A stretch of 64,000 nt of DNA from Oscillospiraceae bacterium (GCA_017435615.1 JAFSET010000016.1:1-64000); one strand, 5' to 3'. Counted from the stretch's first letter, positions 50,319 through 59,618 are shown. Numbers and translations: made by a program. Notes: generated from the sequence alone by a model not told the origin.

Positions 50319-53300
50319 TTATTGATTTAAGTATTTTTTTGCTACCAAGTGATAATTGTACAAATGCAGCAAAAGGGGCTTCAATGCCTCGTTTTCCGTG
50401 TTGTGGTACATTCTAACGATGTAATTCATCGGCCCATAGGTCACAGTCACTTCCTCCGTCCCGACGGTTGCTGTCAAGGTGATCTGCTGATCAAGCTGCT
50501 GCGGAACGATATCTTCGATCTGGATGTAATAGCTACCGTCCTTTTCTGCAGGAGTATATGCCTTCTCCCCTATAGTAAAGACCACATTCTCAATTCCTAC
50601 ATCTACATCGAAGTAGTAACGCAGTGCAATTTTGGATTGGAACAGCAGAGACGCGCCACTAAAGCGCAATCCCTCCACGATGCCACTGACAGCAATGGGA
50701 CTCGTGGTTTCCGGCACAGGGGACAGCTCCGATTCTCCGATGCCGGTGTTGGCCAGCGCCTCCGTACGATAACTAAAGTACTGCTGGGCCGCCGCGCCGA
50801 AATGCAGAAGCTGCCGCACCAACGCGCGGGTGTCATCATTAAAGCTGTTATTTTCATCTAAAATATAGTCAGCATACTGGCGTACAGAATAGGTCTTCCT
50901 GTCCACCACCTCACCATTTTGCACCAGTTCCACCGTCACAAGCTCGGTAATCTGCGCAGCTGCCAATTCCACACAGAAGATATAGTTGCCAGTAGCTTCG
51001 TCTTTTTCTGCTTGAGATGCGGAATAGCTAACCGTTTTTTCTCCTAAAGTAACCTTCAACTGAGTGCTGTCTACGGCGGTGTCTTCGATAGACATATAAA
51101 AATTCATTGAGATATTATCACCCAAGGATAAATTCCAAGCATCTACCATTTGGGGTTCCAACACTGTATATGTACACTGCACAAGGCCGGTATACTGATA
51201 AATACCCCGGATGTAACAAGTGTACGTACCGGCCTTGGTATAGTCCACCGTTCCTATAAGCGTGTAATCCTGCCCCTGGGTCAAGACCTGGTCCTCATAG
51301 ACCACCACAGGATCTACCACTGCCGTCTCCTCCGCTGCGCACATTGACGGAAAAGTTATCTTGGCATCCCGCAAATTCTTATTAGAAGCCCCGCAGGCCA
51401 TCACGTAGGACACCTCTGTATTGATTCGCTGGACATAGCTGAACTGCAGGGTACCATCCTCCAATGCAGGTGCCTGGGCCACATACAGCAAATTGTTTGG
51501 TACCAGTGGATTCTCTACCTCCATGCTGATCATTGCCAGCAGGATATACTGCTCTCCAGGCACTAAATCGGTAAAGGAAGCAGTTTTCAAGGTGTACTGC
51601 TCTGTGACCTGAGCACCATAGTCTCCATAGAACACACCCTTACTTGCCGGTTCACTTGTCTGTGTCGGTTCTATCGCAGATGGGCCATTTTTTTCGGCAA
51701 CTTTACTTCTAAAGTTCTCTCCCTTCTTAACCGTATATGGGACCCAGGTAATATCTATACCAAGTTTCCACATAACCTCTGCCGTCCATGTAGAATTTCC
51801 GGCAGGATAATATGCCGTAGCTTCCACTCCTAGGAACACACAATCAAGCAACCCCCCAGAAAACTCAATATTGGGGGCGTCTCCCCGGAAATAGATTGAT
51901 TGCAATCCTCTACAATCCCCGAATACATAAGTGCCAATACTGGTCACGCTGCCGCCAATGGATACTGTGGTGATGTTGTTGCAATCTAAAAACAGGCCAT
52001 CTGCAATACTTGTCACGCCGTCACCAAAGTACACCCAAGTCAAACTTTCGCAAAAAGCAAATGCATAGTCACCAATGCTGGTCACACTGTCCGGAATCAT
52101 CATCGAGGTCAGGCTTTGGCAGAATTCAAACGCATATTCTCCAATACTTGTCACGCCGTTACCGATGGTCACTGAGGCCAAATTTTCGCAGGAAGAAAAT
52201 GCAGAGTCGCCAATGTTGGTCACACTGTCCGGAATCGTCACCGAGGTCAAATTTCGGCAACTAAAAAACGCATAGTCATCAATGCTGGTCACACTGTCCG
52301 GAATAGAATAACTACCTTCAAAGCCATCCGGAACCATAATTAGATTCGTTTTATTCTTATTAAACAGAATACCGTTGCTATCACTTGAATATACCGAATT
52401 GGTCTTATCGACCCATATTTTGGACAAGTTAGTTGTCGAAAAGGCACCATTTTCTATAGTAGTAAGACCACCTCCAATAGTCACGCTTTCTAATCCAGTA
52501 CAACCATGGAAGGTCCAGCCCTGAAGAACACTAACTTTATCAGGGATAGTAAAACTAGTCAACCCAGTGCAATGCTGGAATGAGCCAAAGCCAATACTAG
52601 CTACGCTGTCTGGAATAGTAACACCTGACAATTTGCGACAAGCCACGAAAGCACATCTACCAATGCTGGTCACGCTGTTTGGAATTGTCACCGATACTAA
52701 GTTACAACATTCATAAAACGCATAGTCTCCAATGCTGGTCACACCATTTCCAATGACTACTTTTTTTATAGAAGTATTACGGTACCATAGTGAAGTGGTG
52801 TTACTATCATAATTTGTCATTGCACCGCTGCCATAGATGTAAAGCGTTCCTGCATTAGTCAACGTCCATCTTACATCTGTTCCACAAGTACCGACTTCTG
52901 CTACTCCCTCATCCATATACTGATTTGACCCGGTAGTACCTATCACGCCAACTACACCATTATTGGTGGCAGTTCCAATACTTAACAGCACGCTGCCCGC
53001 CCCGCTGACAGTAATAGTTTTTTTAGCTATATTGCCGCTTGCGGAAGCAGTCAGTGAATACCGTCCCGCCGGGAGATAACAGACTATCACGCCATTTTTA
53101 TTGGTACTTCCCAAAGCTGTGCCATCAGACAAAGATACCAACGCTCCGGACAGAGTTTTACCGGCTGTATTTTTTACCTGAACAGTCGTCCGGTAGTCAT
53201 AGTGGGGGCAATCTCCTGCTCCAGAATCGCCATAGTCAAAAGAGTAATAACGTCTCATGAACTCAATTTCAATAGGATCCCAGTTTTTTTCCGGGTTAAA

Positions 53301-54929
53301 AAGACCTAGAATATTTGCCTGGATGCCAAACTGCAAAACACCAAAAAACTTTAAGGACATACAATCCTTACAGGAATGTCTGCTCCCACTCTGGTTATCC
53401 GGTCCACTAAGAATCTGGCCCTGAATATGCGCATCCAGCCTCACTCCAAACTTTGCGGTAATCTCCGCTGTAACCAGTTCATAAGACTCATCTATGCCTG
53501 TTGGAAATTCCAGTCGAAACTGGGGTGATAGATTGATCCCAATATAGCAGGATGCCTTGATTTCATAGCCATCTGTCAGCTTCGGGGCAGTGCTGAGATT
53601 TTGGAAGCCCTCCTTTCCATCATAGGAAAAGCCCACCGTAGCCATAATAGAAGCTTGATATTCGATACTACCAGAGAATTTCAGCTCTAATTTCGGCTTA
53701 AGGCCAATAAACAAAACACCTTTAATAGGTTCAAAGCCCCAGCTACCTAGGGGCAAGGTAACATTGACTTCTCCGCTAATTTCAAGTTGTAGCTCTGCCA
53801 AAAAGGTATTCTTCAGTTCTATTTGTTGTCTCGTAAAGGATATGTAATAGGAGAAATTGACTGTTAAAGATGCTTGCATATATGCATAGATGTTTACTGA
53901 CGCATCCACGACTTCCCCATCTTCTTTAATGGTTTTGTCGACTTTGAATTCCTCCTTATAAGTTTCCTCCGTAGAATCCTCTACAGCAAGTCTGGTGGCA
54001 GGTGCTTCCTCAGACACCTTACCCAGGTGGATCACCCCTTCGTCTGCCTCTGTCATATCGACAGTCATATCTTCTGTGTCGCCATTGCCTTCGATCTTCA
54101 CATGAGAGAATATCTCCTCCAATTCCACCTCTGTGCCTATAATGGTCACTGTGGTTCCGTCAACAGTCAACGTTCCCACTTTGAACAGCAATATTTGATT
54201 GTTGCCATAGGAGTAAGCTACAGTATCCCCCGAATGCAATTCAGTTAATTGTTCGTTAGCATTTTCAAACGTGTAGACTTTCTTTTCATCATCCACACTG
54301 GCTACGATATTGACACCTTCCTGCTCTTTAATGATCCGAGTGGTTTCCTCATACACCGCAAAGTTAGTGTCCTCATTCTCGTCTAAATTCAGAACACGAT
54401 CAGCTTCGTAGTCATTCACAGTGGAAGATAGCAGCTCCTGCATTTCCTGGGTATACATCGGAGTAGTATAAGCCGCGCCCAAAGGTGAAAAGTCATATAC
54501 GTCCGCAATGTAGGCTGATGCCATAAAATACTGGGGCAAGTCCCCCTCGATGGTGACCGTAGTATAAGACTGTTCCGGGTCAACAACTGTATAGCCGCTG
54601 GCCAGCATCTGCAGGCCATCCTCAGAATACAGGCAGACAATTACATTTGCCTCCTCCATAGAGGAATACTCCACGATGGCAACGCCGTTCTCCACTGTCA
54701 AGTCCACCACCGCATAGCCCTCATCATACGCAGACTGCTGCTCCTGCTGGGCTATCTCGATCTCCTCGCTGAGTAGCACACCCAAGCCGTTGGTGCCCTC
54801 TGCAAATAATTCGTCACTTTCTACTGTGGACACCGTCTCCTCCGCCGACACCCCCGCCGGCAGCACCGACAACAGCATCGTGCAGCACAGCAATAGTGAT
54901 AATGACCTTTTAAAAATATTATTCCCCAT
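50319..54929 (-). CDS. BspA-like leucine-rich repeat surface protein
   Basis: 1536 aa from ATG 54929, with GGAAGGAG 7 bases upstream. Signal peptide SLSLLLCCTMLLSVLPAGVSAEE. Residues to about 600 form a beta-rich region of unknown type (HVKIEGNGDTEDMTVDMTEADEG; SYYISFTRQQIELKNTFLAEL). A small carboxypeptidase-regulatory-like fold follows (LSGALVSLSDGTALGSTNKNGV, GRYSLTASASG). About 700-1020 holds roughly ten LRR_5 repeats of the form SVTSIGDYAFxxCxxLTSVTIPD. The C-terminus (about 1260-1536) is the same domain found in the 1711- and 1086-aa proteins (WNLSLGDNISMNFYM, YSVRQYADYIL, LVRQLLHFGAAAQQYF, GASLLFQSKIALRYYF, YGPMNYIVRMYH). No anchor motif is seen. BspA-type proteins bind host or bacterial surface ligands. 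Confidence 0.87.
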   Translation of the reverse strand: MGNNIFKRSLSLLLCCTMLLSVLPAGVSAEETVSTVESDELFAEGTNGLGVLLSEEIEIAQQEQQSAYDEGYAVVDLTVENGVAIVEYSSMEEANVIVCLYSEDGLQMLASGYTVVDPEQSYTTVTIEGDLPQYFMASAYIADVYDFSPLGAAYTTPMYTQEMQELLSSTVNDYEADRVLNLDENEDTNFAVYEETTRIIKEQEGVNIVASVDDEKKVYTFENANEQLTELHSGDTVAYSYGNNQILLFKVGTLTVDGTTVTIIGTEVELEEIFSHVKIEGNGDTEDMTVDMTEADEGVIHLGKVSEEAPATRLAVEDSTEETYKEEFKVDKTIKEDGEVVDASVNIYAYMQASLTVNFSYYISFTRQQIELKNTFLAELQLEISGEVNVTLPLGSWGFEPIKGVLFIGLKPKLELKFSGSIEYQASIMATVGFSYDGKEGFQNLSTAPKLTDGYEIKASCYIGINLSPQFRLEFPTGIDESYELVTAEITAKFGVRLDAHIQGQILSGPDNQSGSRHSCKDCMSLKFFGVLQFGIQANILGLFNPEKNWDPIEIEFMRRYYSFDYGDSGAGDCPHYDYRTTVQVKNTAGKTLSGALVSLSDGTALGSTNKNGVIVCYLPAGRYSLTASASGNIAKKTITVSGAGSVLLSIGTATNNGVVGVIGTTGSNQYMDEGVAEVGTCGTDVRWTLTNAGTLYIYGSGAMTNYDSNTTSLWYRNTSIKKVVIGNGVTSIGDYAFYECCNLVSVTIPNSVTSIGRCAFVACRKLSGVTIPDSVASIGFGSFQHCTGLTSFTIPDKVSVLQGWTFHGCTGLESVTIGGGLTTIENGAFSTTNLSKIWVDKTNSVYSSDSNGILFNKNKTNLIMVPDGFEGSYSIPDSVTSIDDYAFFSCRNLTSVTIPDSVTNIGDSAFSSCENLASVTIGNGVTSIGEYAFEFCQSLTSMMIPDSVTSIGDYAFAFCESLTWVYFGDGVTSIADGLFLDCNNITTVSIGGSVTSIGTYVFGDCRGLQSIYFRGDAPNIEFSGGLLDCVFLGVEATAYYPAGNSTWTAEVMWKLGIDITWVPYTVKKGENFRSKVAEKNGPSAIEPTQTSEPASKGVFYGDYGAQVTEQYTLKTASFTDLVPGEQYILLAMISMEVENPLVPNNLLYVAQAPALEDGTLQFSYVQRINTEVSYVMACGASNKNLRDAKITFPSMCAAEETAVVDPVVVYEDQVLTQGQDYTLIGTVDYTKAGTYTCYIRGIYQYTGLVQCTYTVLEPQMVDAWNLSLGDNISMNFYMSIEDTAVDSTQLKVTLGEKTVSYSASQAEKDEATGNYIFCVELAAAQITELVTVELVQNGEVVDRKTYSVRQYADYILDENNSFNDDTRALVRQLLHFGAAAQQYFSYRTEALANTGIGESELSPVPETTSPIAVSGIVEGLRFSGASLLFQSKIALRYYFDVDVGIENVVFTIGEKAYTPAEKDGSYYIQIEDIVPQQLDQQITLTATVGTEEVTVTYGPMNYIVRMYHNTENEALKPLLLHLYNYHLVAKKYLNQ

Positions 54930-54966
54930 TTTTCTACTCCTTCCAAAAAGAACCTCTTTTCCATTC

Positions 54967-54995
54967 ACTATACCACCTATACCGTTTTTTGTCCA
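54967..54995 (-). promoter_or_regulatory. Promoter of the BspA-like gene
   Basis: On the minus strand TGGACA (54990-54995), 17-base spacer, TATAGT (54967-54972), 37 bases before the ATG. Confidence 0.6.
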
Positions 54996-55159
54996 CAAAA
55001 ACTCGCTTCCGCCTCAAATAACATTTCCAGTTTATAGAGTTGTTAAAAAAGTCGCAAGGTCCTTGATCCCCGCATTTAGGAGGGTATGCGAAGCGTAGTC
55101 ACGGTAATGAATGACAACATGAGCGAACTGTCAGAGCCGCAACCGGGTGCTCTGCAGAG

Positions 55160-55281
55160 CCCTGGCAAAAATCTATGATTTTTGCCAGGGGGGGAGTACT
55201 CCCTCCGGCTTCGCCTTGCGGCGAAGCCATCTCCCTCATTTATGAGGGAGGCAAGGGCGTTTGCTTAACTAAGTGACATTG
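55160..55281. repeat. Cluster of three hairpins, interspersed-repeat type
   Basis: Perfect stems at 55160-55190 (14 bp, CCCTGGCAAAAATC), 55207-55228 (9 bp, GGCTTCGCC) and 55231-55250 (9 bp, CTCCCTCAT), then the 18-base repeat at 55264-55281. The sequence has the look of palindromic repeats that occur many times in Ruminococcaceae genomes. Otherwise 54930-55328 holds only the promoter above. Confidence 0.55.
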
Positions 55282-55328
55282 CCCCGGGAGGGGTGTCCCT
55301 ACGGAGGATCGGTTCGCTTCCCTTTTGC

Positions 55329-56072
55329 CTATTTCACCAGCAGCCGGGCAATGTCCGGGGGTAAGGGCTTGTCGGAGATCACGCCGTCCAGCTGCTGGAT
55401 ATCCCCCATATCGTAAAAATAGGTTTTTTCCAGCTTGCTGCTGTCGCACAGCAAATACTTTTGCCGGGCTTTTTGGAGCATCACCTGGCGCAAATGACAT
55501 TCATCCACAGACGGGTCACTCATTCTGCCGTCAGCGGACAAGCCATGACAGGAGAAAAACACAATGTCCGCGTTATACTTGCGCACAGCGTCCTCCGCTT
55601 CCTTTCCGATGTAGGAAAAGGAATTGGTACGCATCCTGCCGCCGGTGCAAAATACCGGGATCTGCAGCTCTGCCAATGCCACCGCCGTTTTTGCGCCACT
55701 GGTGATCACGATAATGTCCTTAAATTTTGACAAATACGGTACCAAATGGTAGGCACTGGTGGAGCCGTCCAGCATGATCACCATTCCATCCCGGATATAC
55801 CGGGAGGCCAGCATGCCCATTTTCTCCTTTGTCTTGCTGCGTTCATTTTCCCGAAGGACAAAGGGGATCTCCCGGTCTGCCGCGCCTGCGTTGATATTCA
55901 AAATGGCACCGCCGTAGCATTTGGTGATAATTCCCCGGCGGGCAAGCTCTGTGTAATCCCGGCGAATGGTAGGCTCGGAATATTTCAGCTTTTGCGCCAT
56001 TTCCCGGACCGTGATATCCGGATTTTTCTGCAATTCCAATATAATTTGATTATGCCGCTCGTTGATCAGCAT
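55329..56072 (-). CDS. DeoR-family transcriptional regulator
   Basis: 247 aa. N-terminal HTH_DeoR: ITVREMAQKLKYSEPTIRRDYTELARRGIITKCYGGA (about 20-56). The C-terminal sugar-phosphate-sensing domain follows: VIMLDGSTSAYHLVPYL, IIVITSGAKTAVALAEL, FCTGGRMRTNSFSYIG, VFFSCHGLSADGRMSDPS and KYLLCDSSKLEKTYFYDMG. The DxxxT and D-S-S-K positions are those used by the DeoR group to bind phosphosugars. It is divergent from the dehydrogenase/kinase pair, so it probably represses them and itself until the sugar phosphate appears. Confidence 0.92.
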   Translation of the reverse strand: MLINERHNQIILELQKNPDITVREMAQKLKYSEPTIRRDYTELARRGIITKCYGGAILNINAGAADREIPFVLRENERSKTKEKMGMLASRYIRDGMVIMLDGSTSAYHLVPYLSKFKDIIVITSGAKTAVALAELQIPVFCTGGRMRTNSFSYIGKEAEDAVRKYNADIVFFSCHGLSADGRMSDPSVDECHLRQVMLQKARQKYLLCDSSKLEKTYFYDMGDIQQLDGVISDKPLPPDIARLLVK

Positions 56073-56104
56073 CCAATCCCCTCCCGGAATGATTATTTTT
56101 GATT

Positions 56105-56133
56105 ATTATAACACATATTGTGATTATTTTCAA
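56105..56133 (-). promoter_or_regulatory. DeoR promoter with palindrome
   Basis: On the minus strand TTGAAA (56128-56133), 17-base spacer, TATAAT (56105-56110). The spacer contains the small palindrome CACATATTGTG and repeated TGATTATT, candidate DeoR sites. Confidence 0.7.
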
Positions 56134-56149
56134 TTTTTTGTGGCGAAGT

Positions 56150-56178
56150 TTGATTTTTTTGTTTTTTCTAAATATAAT
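56150..56178 (+). promoter_or_regulatory. Promoter of the dehydrogenase/kinase pair
   Basis: TTGATT (56150-56155), 17-base spacer, TATAAT (56173-56178), then GTAGGAGGT before ATG 56208. Confidence 0.75.
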
Positions 56179-56207
56179 GAAAAAAACAAAAGTAGGAGGT
56201 TATCCCT

Positions 56208-57461
56208 ATGAAAACAAAAGCCATCAGAATGTACGGTGCCAACGACATCCGCCTGGAGGAGTTTGAGCTGCCGCAGATCACCGCAGACGAGGTGCTGATC
56301 CGGGTGGTCAGCGATTCTGTTTGCGCCTCTACCTACAAGGCCATCAAGCAGGGCTCTGCCCACAAGCGTGTTCCCAACAACATTGCCGAGCAGCCCGTGA
56401 TCATCGGCCACGAAATGTGCGGCGAGATCGTAGAAGTCGGCGAGCATGTGAAGCAGGACTGGACCGTGGGACAAAAGGTTGTCATTCAGCCTGCGCTGAA
56501 GCTGCCCAGCGGCTATGACCCCGGCTACTCCTATCCCTACATCGGCGGCAACACCCAGTACGCTGTTGTACCCAAGGTGGTTTTGGAGCGTGGCTGCCTG
56601 CTGCCCTACGGCGGTGACAGCTTCTTTGCCGGTTCTTTGGCAGAGGCTTTGGGCTGCTGCATCCGTGGCTACAAGGGCTTCTACCACACCGACTACACCA
56701 ACTACGAGCGCACAGACGGTGCGAAAAAGGGCGGCAAGATCGCCATTTTGGGCGGTGCCGGTCCTATGGGCATCGGCTGTGTGGAGCTGGCCACCGGCTA
56801 CGCCGGCGTTTCTCAGGTGGTGGTCACCGACCTGAATCAGGACCGACTGGACTATGCTGCCAGAATGTGTCCTGCTGACAAGGCTGCCGAAAAGGGCGTA
56901 CAGCTTCACTATGTGAACACCTCCGGTATGGCCGATCCTGCCCAGGCCCTGATCGAACTGTCCGACGGTGGCTTTGACGATGTATTTGTGATGGTTCCCG
57001 TAGCCGGTCTGTTCACCATGGCAGAAAAGATCTGCCGGGAAGACGGCTGTGTCAACTTCTTTGCAGGTCCTCCCATCCACGATCTGCAGGGCAGTCTGAA
57101 TCTGTACCGTGTCCATTATGACGGCATCCATGTGGTAGGCACCGCCGGCAGTATTCCCGTGGATATGACCGATGTGCTGAACCTGATGGAAAGCCATAAA
57201 ATCAACCCCGGTGCCATTGTTTCCCACATTTTGGGCTTGAAGGCTGTGGAAGACACCCTGTACGCCATGGAAAAGCCCAGCGGTGCCAAGAAGGTCTGCT
57301 ACAACGAGCTGGATATCCCCCTGATCGCCATTGATGACCTGGAGGAATTGGGCAAGGACAACGAGCTGTACCGAGAGCTTGCTGCCATTGTGAAGAAAAA
57401 CGGCGGTATGTGGTGCGCCGAGGCAGAAAGCTATCTCCTGGCTCACGCACCCAGACTGTGA
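56208..57461 (+). CDS. Medium-chain alcohol dehydrogenase (sorbitol/sorbose-phosphate type)
   Basis: 417 aa. GroES-like domain with SVCASTYKA (catalytic Cys) and VIIGHEMCGEIVEVG (GHE, catalytic His and Glu), then Rossmann domain with AILGGAGPMGIGCVELA and VVVTDLNQDRL. The four-Cys structural zinc lobe common in this superfamily is absent: the segment after GQKVVIQPALKLPSG has no Cys cluster. About 60 extra residues make it longer than most members (about 350). Together with the PfkB kinase and a DeoR regulator, the likely reaction is interconversion of a ketose-1-phosphate and a polyol phosphate, as with L-sorbose-1-phosphate reductase. This specificity is inferred from context. Confidence 0.82.
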   Translation: MKTKAIRMYGANDIRLEEFELPQITADEVLIRVVSDSVCASTYKAIKQGSAHKRVPNNIAEQPVIIGHEMCGEIVEVGEHVKQDWTVGQKVVIQPALKLPSGYDPGYSYPYIGGNTQYAVVPKVVLERGCLLPYGGDSFFAGSLAEALGCCIRGYKGFYHTDYTNYERTDGAKKGGKIAILGGAGPMGIGCVELATGYAGVSQVVVTDLNQDRLDYAARMCPADKAAEKGVQLHYVNTSGMADPAQALIELSDGGFDDVFVMVPVAGLFTMAEKICREDGCVNFFAGPPIHDLQGSLNLYRVHYDGIHVVGTAGSIPVDMTDVLNLMESHKINPGAIVSHILGLKAVEDTLYAMEKPSGAKKVCYNELDIPLIAIDDLEELGKDNELYRELAAIVKKNGGMWCAEAESYLLAHAPRL

Positions 57462-57469
57462 GGCACTCT

Positions 57470-58393
57470 ATGAAGATCTACACCATTACCCTGAACCCCG
57501 CCTACGACGTCCACGCCTATGCAGAGCATTTTGCGCCTTTCCATGAAAATTTGGCACAGGTGACCTCCCGGGAAGCCGGTGGCAAGGGCGTCAACTTAAG
57601 CCGCGCATTGCAAAACGGCGGTACGGAGAACACTGCCGTGATCGTCCTGGGCAAGGACAACTGCGCGGAATTTAAGGCTGAGCTGGAGGCCGCAGGCCTT
57701 TCCACCGTTTTGCTGGAAAAGCCGGGACGTATCCGGGAAAACCTGACCCTGCACTGCGCCGACGCACCGGAGACCCGGATCAGCTTTTCCGGTTTCCCGG
57801 CGGACGACAGCCTTTTAGATGAGGTTGCTGACCTTTTGGATGTGGATGATCATACTGTGATCACCTTTACCGGAAGAGTTGCTTCCGGTATGACCATGGA
57901 GAAGGTAAAGACATTTTTGAAGGACCTGCAAAAGCAGGGTGCCAAAATTGTGCTGGACTCCAAATCCTTCTCCATCGCGGATATTTTTGAAGTGCAGCCC
58001 TGGCTGATCAAGCCCAACCAGGAGGAGATCTCCGAGTATCTGAACTGTCCGATCAACACCCTGGAGGAAGTGATCGAAAAGGCGCAGATCTTTGCTGAGC
58101 ACGGTGTAACCAATGTGATGGTATCCTTAGGAGAGCAGGGTGCCATGCTGCTGTGCGGCGGCAAATGCTGCATTGCCACACCCCCTGTGATCCACGCCGT
58201 TTCCACCATCGGCGCAGGTGACAGCTCCCTGGCCGGCTTTATTGCCGCAGCCAAAAAGGGCTGTGACGCTGGCGAATGTCTGAAAAATGCCGTCACCTAC
58301 GGCACCGCTGCCTGCCTGACGGAAGGTTCCCTGCCCCCCACGGCCGCCGATATTGCCGCCGTGTACCCCCAGGTGACCGTCAAACAGTTTTAA
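57470..58393 (+). CDS. 1-Phosphofructokinase-like PfkB kinase
   Basis: 307 aa from ATG 57470; an in-frame ATG at 57410 lies inside the dehydrogenase gene. MKIYTITLNPAYDVHAY is the start typical of FruK/LacC; REAGGKGVNLSRAL is the sugar-binding GGKG motif; IKPNQEEISEYL gives the N-x-x-E motif; and STIGAGDSSLAGF is the ATP/catalytic signature with the Asp base. The family adds a phosphate to a ketohexose-1- or 6-phosphate. It starts 8 bases after the dehydrogenase stop and is co-transcribed with it. Confidence 0.9.
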   Translation: MKIYTITLNPAYDVHAYAEHFAPFHENLAQVTSREAGGKGVNLSRALQNGGTENTAVIVLGKDNCAEFKAELEAAGLSTVLLEKPGRIRENLTLHCADAPETRISFSGFPADDSLLDEVADLLDVDDHTVITFTGRVASGMTMEKVKTFLKDLQKQGAKIVLDSKSFSIADIFEVQPWLIKPNQEEISEYLNCPINTLEEVIEKAQIFAEHGVTNVMVSLGEQGAMLLCGGKCCIATPPVIHAVSTIGAGDSSLAGFIAAAKKGCDAGECLKNAVTYGTAACLTEGSLPPTAADIAAVYPQVTVKQF

Positions 58394-58398
58394 GAAAC

Positions 58399-58436
58399 AC
58401 GATGCGCCCGAAGCTATCGGGCGCATCGATTTTTAT
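58399..58436. terminator. Intrinsic terminator, probably shared
   Basis: An 11-bp perfect stem GATGCGCCCGA (58401-58411 with 58417-58427), then GATTTTTA. It lies between the convergent PfkB and SGNH genes and overlaps the SGNH stop. Confidence 0.75.
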
Positions 58437-59422
58437 ACGATCTGTTGCAGTTTTCTGATAATACCTTGGGACATCAGGGAAAAACCGAATTCATTGGGGT
58501 GCAGGAAGTCCGGGGCATAGGCCTGAGGAATGTGGGGGATGCCGGTTTCTTCCAGCACATAGCCGTTGGGCAGTGCCTCGTAGTGCTGCCGTAAAATGTC
58601 ACGGGCAGCGTCCAGGGAATAGCTGCGGTACAGCTTGCGGACCTGATGATTTTGGTCATTTCTGTAGATCGGCAGGATACCCAAAATCTTGGTATCCGGG
58701 AACAGCTCTGCCAATTTCCGGATATACGCCCCTGTGTGCTCTGCATACTCCCGGGCCGTTTCATAACGGGAATAGTCATTGGTGCCGTAGGCAACGGTGA
58801 TGATATCCGGCCGGTAGGAAACAATGGAGTTATCAATGGTGGCCTCATGAAAGTAATAGCCGCCGATGCCCTGGTTGACCACTTCCCCATCCAGTGCTCT
58901 TGCCACCTGATTGACATAGGACAGGGAGGTAAATTTGGAAGTATAGCCCTGGGTGATGGAATCACCGAAGCACAGCATTTTAAGACGCTTTTCCACCGGG
59001 ATGATCTTGGCCCCGTCGTCCAAATGAACCTCCGTAATCACTATCTGGGCAGACCAGGGGAAATATACCGTTACCCGGTGCTCCCCCTCCGGCAGGGCAA
59101 AACCGGCCAGCTTGATGCTTAGATCATCCGCCTGCCGACAGGCGTAAAATACGCCGTCCACATACAGGTCAATGGACCCCCATTTTTGCGAAGAACCGGG
59201 AAACAGATCAAATTTCAACGCAATGGAATTGGAATCGGTGATAAAATCTAAGGTAGCCGATGCGCTGGACAGCGTTTTTGCCACCCAGTCCTGAGACTCC
59301 TGGGCATAGGTCTGCCGCTGCTGCTGACTAAATCTATAAAGATACAGGCAGCCGTTTTCATCTATGGACCAGGACAGTACATTGTGAATGATTTCCCCCA
59401 ACTGAGCTTCATTCAATTTCAT
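58433..59422 (-). CDS. SGNH/GDSL hydrolase with N-terminal beta domain
   Basis: 329 aa, no signal peptide. Residues 1-145 form a beta-sandwich (SNSIALKFDLFPGSSQKWGSIDLYVDG, EHRVTVYFP). The SGNH domain follows: KMLCFGDSITQGYTS (block I, Ser near residue 154), NQGIGGYYF (Gly block), VAYGTNDYSR (Asn block) and DFLHPNEFGFSLM (Asp-x-x-His). All four blocks are intact. It is probably an intracellular deacetylase of oligosaccharides, working with the GH94-type enzyme next to it. It has its own promoter. Confidence 0.85.
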   Translation of the reverse strand: MKLNEAQLGEIIHNVLSWSIDENGCLYLYRFSQQQRQTYAQESQDWVAKTLSSASATLDFITDSNSIALKFDLFPGSSQKWGSIDLYVDGVFYACRQADDLSIKLAGFALPEGEHRVTVYFPWSAQIVITEVHLDDGAKIIPVEKRLKMLCFGDSITQGYTSKFTSLSYVNQVARALDGEVVNQGIGGYYFHEATIDNSIVSYRPDIITVAYGTNDYSRYETAREYAEHTGAYIRKLAELFPDTKILGILPIYRNDQNHQVRKLYRSYSLDAARDILRQHYEALPNGYVLEETGIPHIPQAYAPDFLHPNEFGFSLMSQGIIRKLQQIV

Positions 59423-59454
59423 AGCTTATACACTTTCTTTCCTGTTTTTTGTTC

Positions 59455-59484
59455 ATTATATCCGTATTTTTTCCCTCCTGTCAA
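59455..59484 (-). promoter_or_regulatory. Promoter of the SGNH hydrolase
   Basis: On the minus strand TTGACA (59479-59484), 18-base spacer, TATAAT (59455-59460). Confidence 0.65.
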
Positions 59485-59618
59485 GGTGCAAAAAACCGCA
59501 TTTCAGCTCCAATTATCCTCGGTTTTTGATGCTATGCCCTCAGCACAATTTATAGCAAAGCCAATTCACGCCGTCCGGCAATTCATCGATTAAGCGTTGC
59601 AGATGCTTGATCGTATAC

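Noticed and set aside
56130..57446. 438-aa minus-strand frame
   Set aside because: Antisense to the alcohol dehydrogenase, whose motifs and promoter are clear.
9455..59500. Further copies of the TAGGTGCAATTTTCAT element, for example AAGGTGCAAAAAACC near 59483
   Set aside because: Only GGTGCAA is shared there; the match is too short to claim.
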